Source: Aplysia californica (Eukaryota; Mollusca; Gastropoda; Aplysiida; Aplysiidae). From it: 64,000 nt of DNA. Positions within the stretch are counted from its first letter, which is position 1, and each line of letters starts with the position of its first letter. The notes under the pieces are model-generated. The model had not been told where the DNA came from. It did not search any database and was given only the letters and a program-made list of their open reading frames with translations. Below are positions 53,192-64,000 of this stretch, one piece after another. Where the stretch lies: contig NW_004797391.1 of NCBI RefSeq assembly GCF_000002075.1, forward strand, positions 1,351,643-1,415,642, written 5' to 3'. The position numbers were made by a program, and so were the translations under genes.

Positions 53192-55519
53192 TAATTATCC
53201 GCTTTTCCACCACACAACAGGTTACGGGTAACTTGCATTTCATTTTGATGAGAAAGACAGAAAGACTATTTCAGAGACCAGTCATGTTCCAGAGTATTAA
53301 AACTAACCCCTTTTCCACTCAAGTTTCTGGAATTGATTCTTAATACGAAAGAGCTTTATTTCATTACACACCCCTGCACTGTTAAAATATGATACTGACG
53401 GTACAGCAGGGCAAAGTTACATTAGTAAGTTTAATAAGGACAGTACAAATCAGACAGTCGTTAGATGGCGGAGTAAAAATATTATGTTCATGATGATATA
53501 CAGGCATTCCTTTTCATACATTTGCAAAAGGAAGGATTTCCGCAGAGGGCTGGCCGACCAACAACACACAAAAGAGGAAATATTTTGAGCGGGGAATCCC
53601 ACTAACCCTAACTCTTGTAAAGTTTGCTCTGTGAACCTTGTCACGGTAAGTGCTGGCCCTCTGCGGAACTCCTCCCTCACAAAACCTGGCGGAAGCAGGG
53701 TAACGGTGGCTGCGGTTATATCAGGAGGCTATTTGTCAATATTTGATTAATTATACAATATATTATGTGACATGGTTTGACTGGCTGTAGTTTTACTCTT
53801 TAACACAGAGAAACACAGAGCATAAAGTTATAGTACTTAAGCTTTTCAGTGGCAAGATGGTCAGGACAATTCACTGCCCAAAAAAGATTTAAAAGATTCG
53901 ATCTGACAATTTTGGCCATGGAAGTGGTGGTATTCTCACCCCGGGTGAGAATAACCCATGTCTCGCCCCGGAAATTACCCTCGAGGGATCAGGGCTGTGT
54001 GCTGATGCTCCACAGCATCATGTTCGTGTCCAAATAGTCGCAGTCAGGGTTGTCAGTTTGGAGCCAAATCCCAGAAATTGGGCTCTTTTGGATCGTGTCC
54101 CGTCCGGAGAATTTCATTAGGCTCTTTTTCTCTTTTTTGGCTCTAAACTCCAAAAGTTCAAGAAGAAAGGAAAGAAGAGGAAAGAAAAAAAGAACAAGAA
54201 AGAATAAGAAAAAAAAAAATGAAAGTGAAGAAAAGAAGAGCTTGCTTTTAATAATTAAACTAATTAACACGATTTAACGCCCTCGCCCATTTGGTCTGAA
54301 TCATTTAGATCTACAACCCTTCTACCGTCGTGAAAGAGCATTTGTTGTGTCGTTACCTTTGTAGGCCTACACGCTCTCTGTTTCTTAAACCTTAATTTAT
54401 AGGGTGCAGGCAGAGAGTTGAGAGTCCGGCCATCGTAAAGTGTGTTTAAAACAACTAATGACTAATGGTCCGGCCGGCGATCGGTCCCACATCCCGCTCA
54501 TGTAGTAGCGTCGGTAGTCAGCCTTTTTTTTTTACTGGAGAGGCGAAACATGTTTTTACATTATTATTACTTGTTCCCAACCACATGCGGTAAACCACCA
54601 AAGGCCTAGGTGATTTTATCTGTCTGCGAGAGGGGGGAGTCCTCGCCTCATGCCCACACCGGAGTGGGAGCTATTCTCACCAGGGGAGGGGGGGGAGGGT
54701 TGAGAATAGCGAGTCATGAGTTATTCTCACCCGAGAATATCTAGACATGGGTTATTAAAGGTGGCCTTTGACCATAAATGTCTTTTGAGTTACTAAGACT
54801 AAGACCTATAGCTTAGATCTCTATTGACATTGAATTCATATATATATATATAATATAGATCTAGATTCTAGATTAGATCTCTACTAACTAATCTAGGAAT
54901 CTAGGAGTCTAGGCTACACAAAACACTTACTTACCAAGTTTGCTTTAAATAGCTTGACCTAGAATAGATCTGCTACTTGATCAATCACAGATAAGACAAA
55001 AAGGCTAAGCCTTGTAGTAACCTCGTTAGAAAGAAAGAAAATTATTGAAACAGAAAGTAAGTCGAGTAGGCTGCTATGCTCCAGCCAGATTTCAATTTCG
55101 GTGACCTGTACTGAAGGCCTCTTGAGACGACTTCCGTCTCTGCTCTCTGTTTTGATTCGAGCCTCAAGGCTTTGGTGATCTAAAAACAACAACAACAAAA
55201 ACACTCGCTAAAAGCTGTTCGTTTGTAGCATTAGATCCAGGTCTAGTGAAGCAGTTATTGTTTCTTGGGAACTCATGGTCATAGCACTAACTTGCTTACC
55301 ATGGCACCAGTCCCAGTCTTGAATTCTGTTGATCTCTTCGAATTTTGTTCGTACCATCCTTCACTTTCAGGAAAAGCCAGGCAAGGCAAGGCAGGCCAAC
55401 TCCTGGCCAAGTCGTAACTTTCGAAACTCACGGGGGAAAAGACTTACCCGGTGTAATAAAAAAATCTATTTCGCAGAAAAAAACTTCCACGCAACAATTT
55501 CACTGTAATGCATACTTCA

Positions 55520-55520
55520 C

Positions 55521-55605
<85 letters not shown>

Positions 55606-55826
55606 TCTCACACCCCAGGTCATCTAAGAGAGGAGAGAGAAATTTCACACTTTAACAAGATCTCACTGGAAATATATATCACCTGTATGTGTGTATAACC
55701 CGCGTCATATCTGTTCTTAGTTCTTCTACTCTTGAAGTGAGGAAAGTGTATTTCAAAATAACACTCACGCACTCTATTTTGAAATGTGGGCCAGTTACAC
55801 ATTCACACAAGCACATAATAATAAAA

Positions 55827-55905
<79 letters not shown>

Positions 55906-56140
55906 TCTTACACCCCAGGTCATCTAAGATTGAAGTGAGAAATTTCAAACTTTAACAAGATCTCACTGGAAATTTATATCACCTGGATGCCTGGATAACC
56001 CGCGTCGAATCTGTTCTTAGTTCTTCTACTCTTGAAATGAGGTAAATTGTAGTTTCAAAATAATACTCAGGCACACTATTTTGTAATGTGGTCCAGTTAC
56101 ACATTCATACAAGCACATAATAATAATAATAATAATATAT
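55520..56140. repeat. Two-copy 0.3-kb tandem duplication with (TA)n
   Basis: Each unit is a (TA)n run (55525-55600; 55831-55901) followed by ACTCTYACACCCCAGGTCAT and about 200 bp ending in ACACATTCAYACAAGCACAT. Confidence 0.85.
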
Positions 56141-56145
56141 ATATA

Positions 56146-56151
<6 letters not shown>

Positions 56152-56235
<84 letters not shown>
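56152..56235. repeat. (GT)n microsatellite
   Basis: About 40 GT dinucleotides. Confidence 0.97.
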
Positions 56236-56236
<1 letters not shown>

Positions 56237-56832
56237 TTATTGGTTTTATCTTCATTAATTGCAAGTTCTTCGCGAAATCAAACGCGAAAATATAAACCGG
56301 TATTCCACGCATGCGACCTACCGGCAAGTTTTAGTCTACTAAGAACTAGGCCCTACTTTCAGTTTCGGATTGCCATTTTGGTAATCTCAGGGGCTGCTGG
56401 TCAATCAGTGACTATAGCCCTTACACAAAGAGGTTGCTGTGGCTCTTGCTTTGTCCATGGTGCGCTTGACGCAAAAAAACAAACTTGAACAAAGTGATAT
56501 TAGTATACTTCAAATACTATTCTGATGACTGCTGCTTATCAATTATCTGTCCAAAGCGATCAGTTGGTAAAGAACGTAGGCATAGCTGCGAAATAAAAAA
56601 TTTAATGTAGACTCTAGGCTTTACTTGTTTTTATTTTTCTGGTAGCCAAACTGTCAACTCAAAGGTGAAAGTTGAAACTCAAGCAAAACAAAGTCATTCA
56701 ACAGTGAAGGCTCCCTTTTCAAAGCTCTTCTTGCACTAATAATGAGACTGTTTCTAATATAATTTTGTTCACTGATATCCAGCAGTATCCAGCCTGGAGA
56801 AGTGCTGGTACCACTGATAGTACAAGAGGGCA

Positions 56833-59800
56833 ATGGCTGCTTTGAAAATTCTAAAAAATTTATATCAGTATGCTTTGATAATGAAACAAAGCTTTTCAGA
56901 AGACGTGAAGCTGTGGGATGCTGTGTCAATTCGAAACGCAATGAAATGGGCTGACTATGCCCAGGAGGTAGAATTCTAGACTAGACGTAGATCTAGATTC
57001 TAGACTAGATTAGATTACCTTTTTACCTTAGGCTTGGATGTAGGCTTATTTCGTTTCAGTAAATTAGACTGAGTAGGCAAAGTGGTGATCTTGTAGTTCG
57101 GTTCGTTAAAGTCCACAATCCATTTGTTTACATCCAGAGAAGAGAACCGGAAGTCTTGATGACCAAATAGGCAACACAAAGAACAGGGATGCAGCCTAGG
57201 CTAACCGCAAAACATCAAATTACTCACCTCCACCCCACCCCCTTGATGTTTTTAAAAGTAAAAGCCTGAAGCCCCCACTACTCTTGACTCGTGGGGCCCA
57301 AGCCAGCGAATAATATTAATAATAATTTGGGGGGATGGGAACTGCCGAAAAAGCGCAAGGTATTCTTTGTTTGAATTTGGATTTTCTGGCTTTAGTTTTA
57401 GTGTTTCCTTCCAGTCTCACGCTTAGTTTACTCTTCAACGATTACCTGGCATTTCAGAGTCTCTGGCGTTCAGCTTTGGACATTAACTAACGAAACTACA
57501 AAATCCCCGACAAAATATCTTTAGGCCAAGTTCGGTTTCCCTTTGAAAACGGTGCTCATATAGTAGTAGTGTTGGCAGTTGGGGGGCTCATTGAAAATCC
57601 GTTGAAAATTTCCTTCCCGTTTGTTTACATTTGAAACAGAAGTGATTGCGATGGTCAAAAGGGGCCATGTAGGCTAAGTGAACCCTACGTCACATTAGCC
57701 AGCAATATTTTTCTGCCTTTTAAAATTTTTGTAATCGAAATTTATTTTGGCCGGATTGAACTTCGGAATGCGCACTTACCATGGTAACCGGTCATTTCGT
57801 CACACGGTCATCTCGTCAATCCCCAATTAATTATGTGTGAAAAAATGAATTCCCTTGTCTCTCGAAAATTGTTTTATATTCCAAGAAGGGCAACGTTTCC
57901 CCAGAAGTAACCCGACCCAATGCATTTTCCATTTATAGGAATGCTGATATTTTCGATTGAAAAAGGTCTGGGCCTATGCCCTACATATTGATGTTTTCAA
58001 GTGTGTGACGAAATGACCCTGTAACGAGATGACTGGGACGTCTTGACTGCACCGGTGTGACGAAATGACCTTGTGTGACAATATGACTGGTATTCCTAGC
58101 CATAATAGTGGGGGGGGGGGGGGGGGAGGGGGGGGGACATTAACATATTCTTATATAGTATAGAGAGTAGAATTGTAAATGGGCTGATTCATCAATTGCA
58201 TGCTCAAAACTGCCTGAACTGCGAAAAGGGAACTGCTGCCTTTTCTTTCCTAATCCTTACTATTGTCATTTTGCCTCTACTCTACTTTTTAAATTCTTTT
58301 GTATGTTTGTCACATTCTTGTGAACTACTATTTCCGGGGTGCCTTGATAGTAGAAGCAGACTTTGTGCTGTTGAAGCTAGAGAAGTGAGCTGAGTAAACC
58401 CAATTCCCTGTAAAAATGACTTCTGTGTTGACATCCACCCCTTGGTGCTCATATGACCTCGCCGTTGCGAGCGTCGTAAAATCTCTAATAAAACAGTAGT
58501 AGTGTAGACAGTTGTTGAGTAATCTCGTAGTACCAGTCTTCGCATGCAGGATCCCTCCGCCTATAATCCTGGTTCGCTTTTAGACTTGAAATCTCGCTGT
58601 GTTTATAGAAGAAAACAACATTTTTATTATGCAAAAGTCATCCTTAAGATCCTGCTCTGAAGGACCCCATTCGGCTAAAATCTCGCATTTCTGATAATAA
58701 ATTACACAACAAAAGCTCGGGCGGGCACAGCTGGTCCACTACTAAACTAAGGCAGGCTACCTGTTACATCACAGATCAGCCACTGTCATGGATGTGATCA
58801 CATCTCCGTTGCATATATCTTGATGAGAAGGTAGTGTTTGCTCCAGAGAAGACCACCCCAAGGTGTAACATAAACTCTTCAAAATGCGTTTATTTTCCTC
58901 AAACATCGCACTCGTACCTGGGCTGTCCACTTGAATTTTAATCACAAGCTGGGTGGGTAGGGCCAACGAGTCCGCATCAAATGGGATCACATCAATCTGT
59001 GAACTCTTCTGTGCTTTTGTCTCCCTGCCCATTATTTGCACAATTGTCTCCACTCCCGAATTTGCGAGACAAGACAGCCTGAATTTCAATTGGTGCGGTC
59101 ATAACACTTGGTGTGTTACGACAGACTCTGGTGAACTTGGCCAGAGATGAAAAGCAAATATAAATAAGTTAAACAGGTAGAGTGGAGGAGCTATAGGATT
59201 GGTGCAGATCTTCTTGACACTCACAATAGGATGAAAGTGACAATGTCTCATGACATGATGCCATTGTGATTGGTTATCAAGGTTGCCCACTCTTTGTTTG
59301 CCATGAGTCATATAAACCCACCCAGAGATCACTTCTATACCTAGGTTTTTGTCTGTGTCTGAGAAGACTGAATAGAAAGATACTAGTAGCTAATTAAATT
59401 TATCTGACCAGTGTGTAAAATAAGGGTTGTGGTTACATTTTTACAAAATGGGAAAAGCTCAAAGCAGAATGTTCATTCTTGTTTTAATAAAATTTGCTGG
59501 TTACAGATCCACAGCCTTTTGAAAGGTGGACCATTTGAAAATGATGTGGATCATAAGCTGTGTGAGATGACCTTGCTGAAACGCCCTGTCTCCTGTCTCA
59601 CTCTCACAGTTGACAGCTTGGGTCGAGCAAAAGAAATACTCACTGAGGTTTGTATTTTTCTGATCTCGGCAAGCGGTTCTGCAGACTTTCTGGTAAATCT
59701 TTGTTTTAAAAAACACTCAGATTTGGCTTGTACGATGTAAAATTTATCTTCCTACAAGTACTTAAGACTGTTCCAAGTGTCTTTAAATTTCTATTAAATG

Positions 59801-62800
59801 GGGGGGGGGGGGGGGGAGAGATAATGTAGTCGCCTTTTATGTGTAGGGATTTTGTAATTAAGGACCTTAAGCCTCCACCGGAGATCATCATAGTAGAGAC
59901 AGAATTGCCTTGCAACAGCACTGGAGATACAAGTACACACTACACCCTACACACAGAGCATGTCACCCTCTCGCCAACTGCTCAACGAAATTTTCCCTTT
60001 CTCCCACGCACGACTTCGTGAGCTTGTGTTTGTGTCATCCATTTGCTCCCTTCCCGACCATCCCATCTTGGCAAATCTTCATCATCTTGACCCTCCACAT
60101 GGATGGAATTTTTTTGTTTTGTTTAGAAAAGTGGGTAACTGTGAAAGCATTGTCTGTGATTTACTTCTCTGTGAAAATAAATACTTCACTTTTTTGTTTC
60201 TTCTTACTTTTTCCTGCCTCTGTTACTTTTTGGGTAGAGGGAAGAGGCAAATATTTTTCTCTCGTTAGTATGTACAGTATTACACAGATAGCTCAAATTC
60301 GTTGAGACTGGCCTTGGGAGTTTGAGGGATCCATAGTTCGAGGGATATCTTACAAAGATAAAGAAGAGAGAAAAAAAACGGGACTGCAGGCGCAGTTCGA
60401 CGGATGCGTGATTTTGAGTGTTCTGTATTCGACTTATCCGTTTTATACTGTATTTATCAATCTTTTCCTGGGCCTCCCTCTTCCTCTTTGGAAATATATA
60501 AATTTTTGATGAAATTGCTTGTTGGATACACATCTGTTGATATAAAATTTTCTATTTTAAATTTAATGTATCATCCTTTTGTTTTTCTGATTCAGAACCT
60601 GATGAGCAATCCTTACCTCAAGGGGACGGTGAGACATGAGCTAATCACTTTGTTACAGAACAACCCTGAAGATGCACAGATTTTACAAAAGGTATTTTAT
60701 TTTTTTCAAAGAAATTATAAAAATGAAATGAGAAATAAAGGGAGATTAACAGTTTGCACACTTCAGGGTACAAGTTCTCCATTTATAAGATTAGGCTGAG
60801 TAAGAAAGGGATACTTTTTTTTGCTTCACTTTCAACTTCAAGTTTCTTGGAATATATATTTTTTTTTAAATTATGAAAGTTTTGGCTCCTCCGATACTTG
60901 AGCTTGTGTGAGGACTGCTGGTCCGCTGACGACTGAAGGAGTCAAACGGAAACAGTGTTCATTCTTCAAACACTTTTCTAGGGAGCTTTCATTATTTGCA
61001 AAATGGGACAGACCACAGGGGACGTTCTGTTGTTAGCTCAGTTTGCATCATGCTTGACTATGGAGCGGATGGCCCTGGTTTGAATTCCAGACGGGATGTT
61101 CTTGAACTCAGCCCATATTTAGCTTGGTTCTGTTGGAAACAGATGGTAATCGTACAGGTACCACCTCTTAAATGACCTCCAAGTAGTGTTAGAAAGGCTG
61201 TTTTATAACCTATACACTTATATAGACAACAGGCCAGCCGGGCCATAGATCATAGTACTTAATGCGTGTAGTCGTATATAGTACTTTTATACTACCTGGT
61301 GTTACTGAGAGGTAGATTCTGTCAGATCTGAACAAGTTTGCACGGCTCCTTTGAAGTTTCTTTAAAACTTCATTATAAAAATATTGGCCTTGTAGTATTA
61401 ATTTTTTAATCAGTGTAAATCAAGAGGAACTGGCAAGCGTTCTGAAATTAGCTAAGCTAAGCTTGCATAGAGGTATGTTGGAAAGATTATCAAGCAGCCA
61501 TTGCGTGGGTGCCGTGCGTCGTGTGTAATATGTAGGGCTTATCTCTGGCAGCTTATTCTCCGGCGACACAGCAGGGAAAATTTACTTAATAACGACCGTA
61601 CAACTCAGATAGATAGTGGATTATAATCATAATGATAATATATATATAACATTTCTATAGCGCATTTTCAAAAAAAGGCAGCTCAATGAGTTTTACTTTC
61701 CAACATTTTTACACCTCTAGATGAAGCAAATCAAGGGCTTTCACGTGATATTAAATTCGTAGAAATCACTTGTCATAATCCCAAAAAATGCCGAAAAATG
61801 CACTGAGCTGTTTCTGCAGCCCGTTAGGCGCTTGAACACAATGTACTTGTATGGCGGTGTAAAGGCTCAAATAACATGTTTTTACAGGCGTTCTTTTTCG
61901 TACATTGGCAAAAAACGGTATATCAATTATAGTGTGTCACAGTACATCGAGGTTTGACTGTACTTGGGAATTTTTCAACCCTAACTTCGAAAGAATGTGC
62001 GCAATGCATTAAAATTTGCCACATGAATGCTTTGTATCAATGCAATCAAAATTAATGACAGGGGAAAAAACTTCCATAAAGTCATTGCACAGGCTGAGAA
62101 AAAAAGGGTCAGTGTTCAAACTTTTGTAGCACAGTCATGTTTCACTTATGAAAAAGTTTGTTATTGTAGATCTAAGATATTGTCTTAAAGTGACCTAAGC
62201 AGAGAATCTCATTTATATAGTGATGGCTTTTAAATTGCCAGAGATCTGGTTTTTTATGTTCCTTCTATTCCAGGATCAGTGTTGATGTATAGTCTCGACA
62301 AAATATCAGTCATGAGATGTTTAAAAAATTAACGTTAGGTGTTCTTCTCTTGCCATATATAAACTGTGTATCTTTTGTATCCTTTTTGTTTTTGAAGGTG
62401 CAGAAGAATCTAGAAACGGCTCGCTGTGACCGAGATACCGTTGACAGGTTGCTAGGTGCTCTGAATTCCTGCCCTCCAATTCCAAGCTGGCTGGAAGTCA
62501 GTGGAGACAGATGGCCGAGCTTGTATCAAACAAAAATGTTGTTACAGCATTTACTGCACGTTTGTCGATACGAGGAGAAAGAGGAAAGGTGAGTTGGGTG
62601 GTTGGCAGGTGCTCTGATGTGGCTTGATTCTTCTTTCCTATCAAAAACTATCGTCCTTCTCTCTCCTCCTTTTTTTGTGTTTAATACTCTCTTGTACCAC
62701 CTCTAGTCTTCGGCACTTATATGACCTTATTGTGTTGCTAGTGCTGTTGTTGTTATCGATCCAGCAACAGCTGGGCTCTCGCTAGTGCCGTAAAGCTTTT

Positions 62801-63303
62801 AAAAAACTAAGAATAGGAAAGTGAGTACCTACCTTTGGCTGGACCATGTGTGAGCTGCTGGAGGTTTTCCTTGACTTGCCTCTCTCCTGCAGGTGGAACA
62901 GATGGAGTGTTTTTGTGTTGTGCTCTACAGACGTGTGTGGAGGAGAGGATGTGTGAGAAAGTGTGTCGGTATATGGATCATATAGGGCTCCTCGGATTTC
63001 TATTGATTTCAAACTAAGGGGGAGAAAATTTGACCCCATCTCATGGGTTGGTTGTTTTTCTTGCAAAGCGTAATTTCCTAATGTCCTGTCTTGTTATTGT
63101 AACATCCACTGCCATTGTAAACTATCAAGACAAATTTCTCCTTGTGAGATGAGTAAAGATTGTCATTATCATTGTAAATTCCTTCTCAGCAGCTCATATT
63201 GTTTTAAGTTGTTGCCTTGCACTTAATTCCCTTCAAATGTTTTCCCAGATTGGAAAACTACCTCGTTGTGTTGCTGGACCAAGTGTCGGAGAACAGAGGT
63301 TGG
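56833..63303 (+). CDS. FANCF: FANCF, Fanconi anaemia core complex protein (3' part beyond window)
   Basis: Exons 56833-56967, 59507-59647, 60596-60691, 62398-62588 and 63249-63303 join in phase to 206 codons with no stop; the C-terminal part is off the right edge (human FANCF 374 aa). FANCF is the flexible adaptor of the nuclear core complex that ubiquitinates FANCD2-FANCI. N-terminal match: VKLWDAVSIRNAMKWADYAQ then EIHSLLKGGPF, against human VSTWDPATVRRALQWARYLR then HIHRRFGRHGPI; W-D, R-A-x-W-A-x-Y, I-H and G-P correspond. Later exons (CEMTLLKRPVSCLTLTVDSL; NLMSNPYLKGTVRHELITLL; SWLEVSGDRWPSLYQTKMLL) are helical and placed plausibly, but I match them less surely. Start: first Met before the conserved block. 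Human FANCF has a single coding exon; here there are at least five. Confidence 0.75.
57788..58093. mobile_element. Small inverted-repeat element (GTCATTTCGTCACA termini)
   Basis: Begins ACCGGTCATTTCGTCACACG and ends TGTGACAATATGACTGGT, with extra internal GTGACGAAATGACC copies near the right end. In FANCF intron 1. Target duplication unclear. Confidence 0.5.
58120..58496 (+). repeat. Long SINE (family V2)
   Basis: Follows a G-run at 58112-58134. The body and GCTCATATGACC tail are as in 10600-10932; the tail ends CTAATAAAACAG. Confidence 0.72.
58769..59089 (-). other. Unassigned minus-strand reading frame in FANCF intron 1
   Basis: About 105 codons with ordinary amino acid composition (GRETKAQKSSQIDVIPFDAD, then PTQLVIKIQVDSPGTSAMFE). 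It has no ATG at its start, a TGA stop four codons upstream, and no recognised family. It could be a decayed retrocopy, a repeat fragment or chance. Confidence 0.2.
60275..60450. mobile_element. pogo-type mini-MITE, copy 3
   Basis: 176 bp, begins CAGTATTACA and ends TTTTATACTG, TA on both sides. In FANCF intron 2. Confidence 0.7.
60692..62397 (+). other. FANCF intron 3, mostly unassigned
   Basis: AT-rich. Contains a SINE-like end near 61640-61690 (ATTTCTATAGCGCATTTTC) and a pogo-like right end (AGGTTTGACTGTA, 61951-61963). No coding exon recognised. Confidence 0.45.
62597..62815 (+). repeat. Short SINE (family V1) with internal insertion
   Basis: Starts GGTGGTTGGCAGGTGCTCTG 9 bp after FANCF exon 4. 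An extra 40-bp segment with CAGCAACAGCTGGGCTCTCG interrupts the tail hairpin loop side. Confidence 0.72.
63070..63175 (+). mobile_element. LINE/SINE 3' end with ATTGTCATTATCATT tail
   Basis: Homologous to 27940-28135; ends in the same trinucleotide-like tail. Confidence 0.65.
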
Positions 63304-64000
63304 GTATGTTTTCATCTTTTCTTTCTTTCTTTCTGTCCGTTGTGTGTCCACTGCAGGATGTAGCCCTCCACTAATCACCTCCACTCTGTTTTCACAATGC
63401 TGGAAATTATACCACTCATATATGTATCTTTATTCTGGTTTATTGTTGGTTCATTATGGATTTCTGTACATTTTGCACTTCTCTATCATGTTCAGGTCTC
63501 TACCTTGTTTTGGAAGGATTGTCCTGTTCAAAATGAGAAAGAGTTGTCTTAGTCGGCATGCTCCTTTGCCAGAAGGAATTGTCAATGTACCACATAGCCC
63601 TTATTGAGTTCTGAATAATTGTATTAATGTTATTTTTAAAAAAAATAATTTAAGGAGTAAAAGAAATGGGTTTTTTTTTTTCAAGGATTCTGTTGAGTTG
63701 AGAATTAGGTAGTGCTGAAACAGAAAGAAGCCTGCATAGGCCAACCACTAATATAATAAAGACTATTTGGAAGAGCGAAATGCAGTTCCTGGGTCACCTG
63801 AATCCATATATAAGAGCTTCAAACATTTTGCTCCAAGTGGAAAATTAGAAGGCGAAAAAGGCAGGGTAAGATCAAGGGCAGCTAACTTATATTAGAAACT
63901 GAACAGATGGGTGATGAGGAAAGACCAGGATAGTTGAGGCTTTTTGAGAGCAGATCTCAGCAAAAAAACAACTAATGAGGAACCATAGTTGGCAATACCT
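63304..64000 (+). other. FANCF intron 5 (open to the right edge)
   Basis: After a GTATGT donor nothing recognisable as an exon follows in the last 0.7 kb. Confidence 0.45.

Larger units (their letters stand above)
52945..56832. other. Intergenic region between UQCC3-like gene and FANCF
   Basis: 3.9 kb between two divergent start codons. It holds a pogo-type MITE, two 0.3-kb tandem units with (TA)n and a (GT)n run. Promoters of both genes should lie here, but I see no decisive TATA or initiator element. Confidence 0.5.

Noticed and set aside
56654-56941. Minus-strand frame of 95 codons
   Set aside because: Shadow of FANCF exon 1 and its upstream flank on the plus strand.
1-64000. LTR retroelements, retroviral copies, Polintons
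   Set aside because: No paired long direct repeats with TG...CA ends and no capsid, integrase or polymerase B motifs were seen.

Overview
This is animal nuclear DNA: GT-AG introns, coding exons of 55-2,300 bp spread over tens of kilobases, no operon structure, and very dense SINEs, MITEs and minisatellites. The protein sequences are animal but clearly diverged from vertebrate ones. Together with tRNA-derived SINEs and many TCTAGA/AGATCT-rich tracts, this suggests a lophotrochozoan, most likely a gastropod mollusc. The taxon is inference; the gene calls rest on exon-by-exon reading.

Layout: (1) 371-11206, + strand: complete RPS3A (ribosomal protein eS1), 7 coding exons, 265 aa, with a 5' TOP tract and an AATAAA signal. 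Its second intron is packed with DNA-transposon relics. (2) 13725-51656, - strand: SLX4 (FANCP, structure-specific nuclease scaffold). I can follow 19 phase-compatible coding exons, about 2,266 aa in total: UBZ-type fingers, UIM-like helix, XPF-binding region, BTB domain, long low-complexity region, SAP domain and the C-terminal SLX1-binding domain. RPS3A and SLX4 converge tail to tail. (3) 52371-52944, - strand: a small two-exon membrane protein resembling UQCC3, just upstream of SLX4. (4) 56833 to beyond the right edge, + strand: five exons whose N-terminus matches FANCF of the Fanconi anaemia core complex. Two Fanconi pathway genes (FANCF and SLX4/FANCP) therefore lie within about 5 kb, start to start, with the UQCC3-like gene between them.

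The assembly has a 100-N gap at 44503-44602. About 1.9 kb to its left is repeated almost base for base to its right, including SLX4 exon 4, which looks like an uncollapsed-haplotype artefact.

The non-coding part is mostly interspersed repeats: a short SINE family (about 180 bp, 9-12 bp target duplications), a longer SINE family and a tRNA-headed family that share one 3' tail with a covarying hairpin; a 180-bp MITE family with 6-bp target duplications; TTAA-bounded piggyBac-type and TA-bounded pogo-type MITEs; a 599-bp fold-back element with a 9-bp duplication; LINE 3' ends; and many VNTRs, some inside SLX4 coding exons. I saw no LTR retroelement, retrovirus, Polinton, CRISPR array, rRNA or functional tRNA gene.
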